Of a stretch of DNA of 64,000 nucleotides, positions 63,436-64,000 are shown in pieces. Position 1 is the stretch's first letter, and every line of letters starts with the position of its first letter. A model generated the notes under the pieces. It was not told the origin of the DNA. It did not search any database and saw only the letters and a list, made by a program, of their open reading frames with translations. The position numbers and the translations under genes are program-made. Source of the stretch: Clonostachys chloroleuca (lineage: Eukaryota > Ascomycota > Sordariomycetes > Hypocreales > Bionectriaceae); contig JBANAY010000003.1 of assembly GCA_037952775.1 (NCBI GenBank), positions 26,102,001-26,166,000 of the forward strand, given 5' to 3'.

Positions 63436-64000
63436 TGGAAATGGGCTTGTTGACTGGTGGTAGCATATGGAATAGAGTTTACACTCTGATCACCTGGCCT
63501 TGACTCGTCTCGGGAATGTAGATCACTAAGCCACAATATGATGCCGAGCGACGTGGTGTGTCTTGCGGTGTCAAAGCAGCAGCAATGCAAGAATGAGAGA
63601 CCCATGGCGTTAGAAACCGTTATGTCTGAATGAAGCTTGGCAACTGCCGGTAGCCCGTTCAGATTTCACCCAAGTTCCTCAGCCAAGATGGGGTAAATGT
63701 GATATCTACAAGCGTATACATAAGTACCCATTCTAGATGTGTAAGAGTATCATTGAAGCTTCCTAGCAGGAGTCGCACTATCTCGGCGAGTCTTGTACAT
63801 CAGAGGACTTTCTACCAGGAAGAGTGGAGAGCACTAATAGCTTGTAGGACATTCAATTTAGGCATGCTGACCGAAGCGGATGGTTTGCAGCCAGAAGCAT
63901 GTCGCTCCATGATCGGAAGCGTTTCGAAAAGACGTGCATGAATAACTCCAAACCTAAATGCAAAACACCCGGGATACCAGCTTCGTGCGGCTGCTGTAGA

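Larger units (their letters stand above)
61800..64000. other. Gene-poor right end with two inverted-repeat elements
   Basis: No supported gene to the end of the window. It contains element copies B (62,795-62,995) and C (63,213-63,435). The remaining DNA shows short overlapping frames only. Confidence 0.5.

Noticed and set aside
1..64000. CRISPR array, operons, Shine-Dalgarno sites
   Set aside because: The genome is eukaryotic and no regularly spaced direct repeats with unique spacers are present; the 16-bp array at 41,429 has no spacers.
1..64000. Secondary-metabolite cluster around the LaeA-like gene
   Set aside because: No polyketide synthase, NRPS, terpene synthase or associated P450 is visible; the neighbours are primary-metabolism genes.

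Overview
The window looks like a euchromatic piece of a filamentous ascomycete chromosome (Pezizomycotina, most likely Sordariomycetes and possibly Hypocreales). Evidence from the sequence: genes carry several short introns (about 50-150 nt) with GTRNGT donors and CTRAY branch points, intergenic DNA is long, and the proteins (Cac2, Pex13, Dus3, Rcf2, Sfp1-like, TFIIA alpha/beta, Lad1, Trm734/WDR6, Ppz1, mitochondrial RRF, SSADH) have filamentous-fungal architecture. I cannot name the species.

Layout. 1-9.6 kb: 3' end of CAF-1 subunit Cac2 (+), PEX13 (+), DUS3 (-), a kelch protein (+), RCF2 (-). 9.6-15.1 kb: gene-poor. 15.1-27.4 kb: Sfp1-like zinc-finger factor (+) with a long leader, a kelch-BTB protein (-), CDC20 (+), TFIIA large subunit (+). 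27.4-33.9 kb: gene-poor. 33.9-42.1 kb: LaeA-like methyltransferase (+), ATP synthase subunit g (-), L-arabinitol 4-dehydrogenase (-), a 16-bp minisatellite, a small secreted cysteine-rich protein (-). 43.7-48.7 kb: Trm734/WDR6 (-) and a Sur7-like membrane protein (-). 51.4-60 kb: Ppz-type phosphatase (+) with a long ATG-free leader, a presequence plus Gly/Arg-rich protein (+), mitochondrial ribosome recycling factor (-), an intron-containing tRNA-Val(UAC) (+), SSADH (-). 60.7-64 kb: a four-pass membrane protein (-) and gene-poor DNA with two copies of a small inverted-repeat element whose third copy lies at 5.9 kb.

Most genes are housekeeping, and they form no operon or obvious biosynthetic cluster. 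Loose themes are tRNA modification (DUS3, Trm734), mitochondrial function (RCF2, ATP20, RRF, possibly the Gly/Arg-rich protein) and cell-cycle or growth control (CDC20, Sfp1-like, Ppz, kelch-BTB). Exon boundaries were worked out by hand from splice sites, phase and family similarity, and exon lengths were checked for divisibility by three.

The main oddities are: an undescribed-looking family of ~200-225 bp inverted-repeat elements; one-base frame breaks at C/G runs in Trm734 and (twice) in the RRF gene, which look more like consensus errors than pseudogenes but need read-level checking; a GC-AG intron, a splice/frame ambiguity and a Gly-to-Ser change in the SAM motif of the LaeA-like gene; and long ATG-depleted leaders, one with a single uORF. 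I found no clear evidence of a wholly new multi-gene system.
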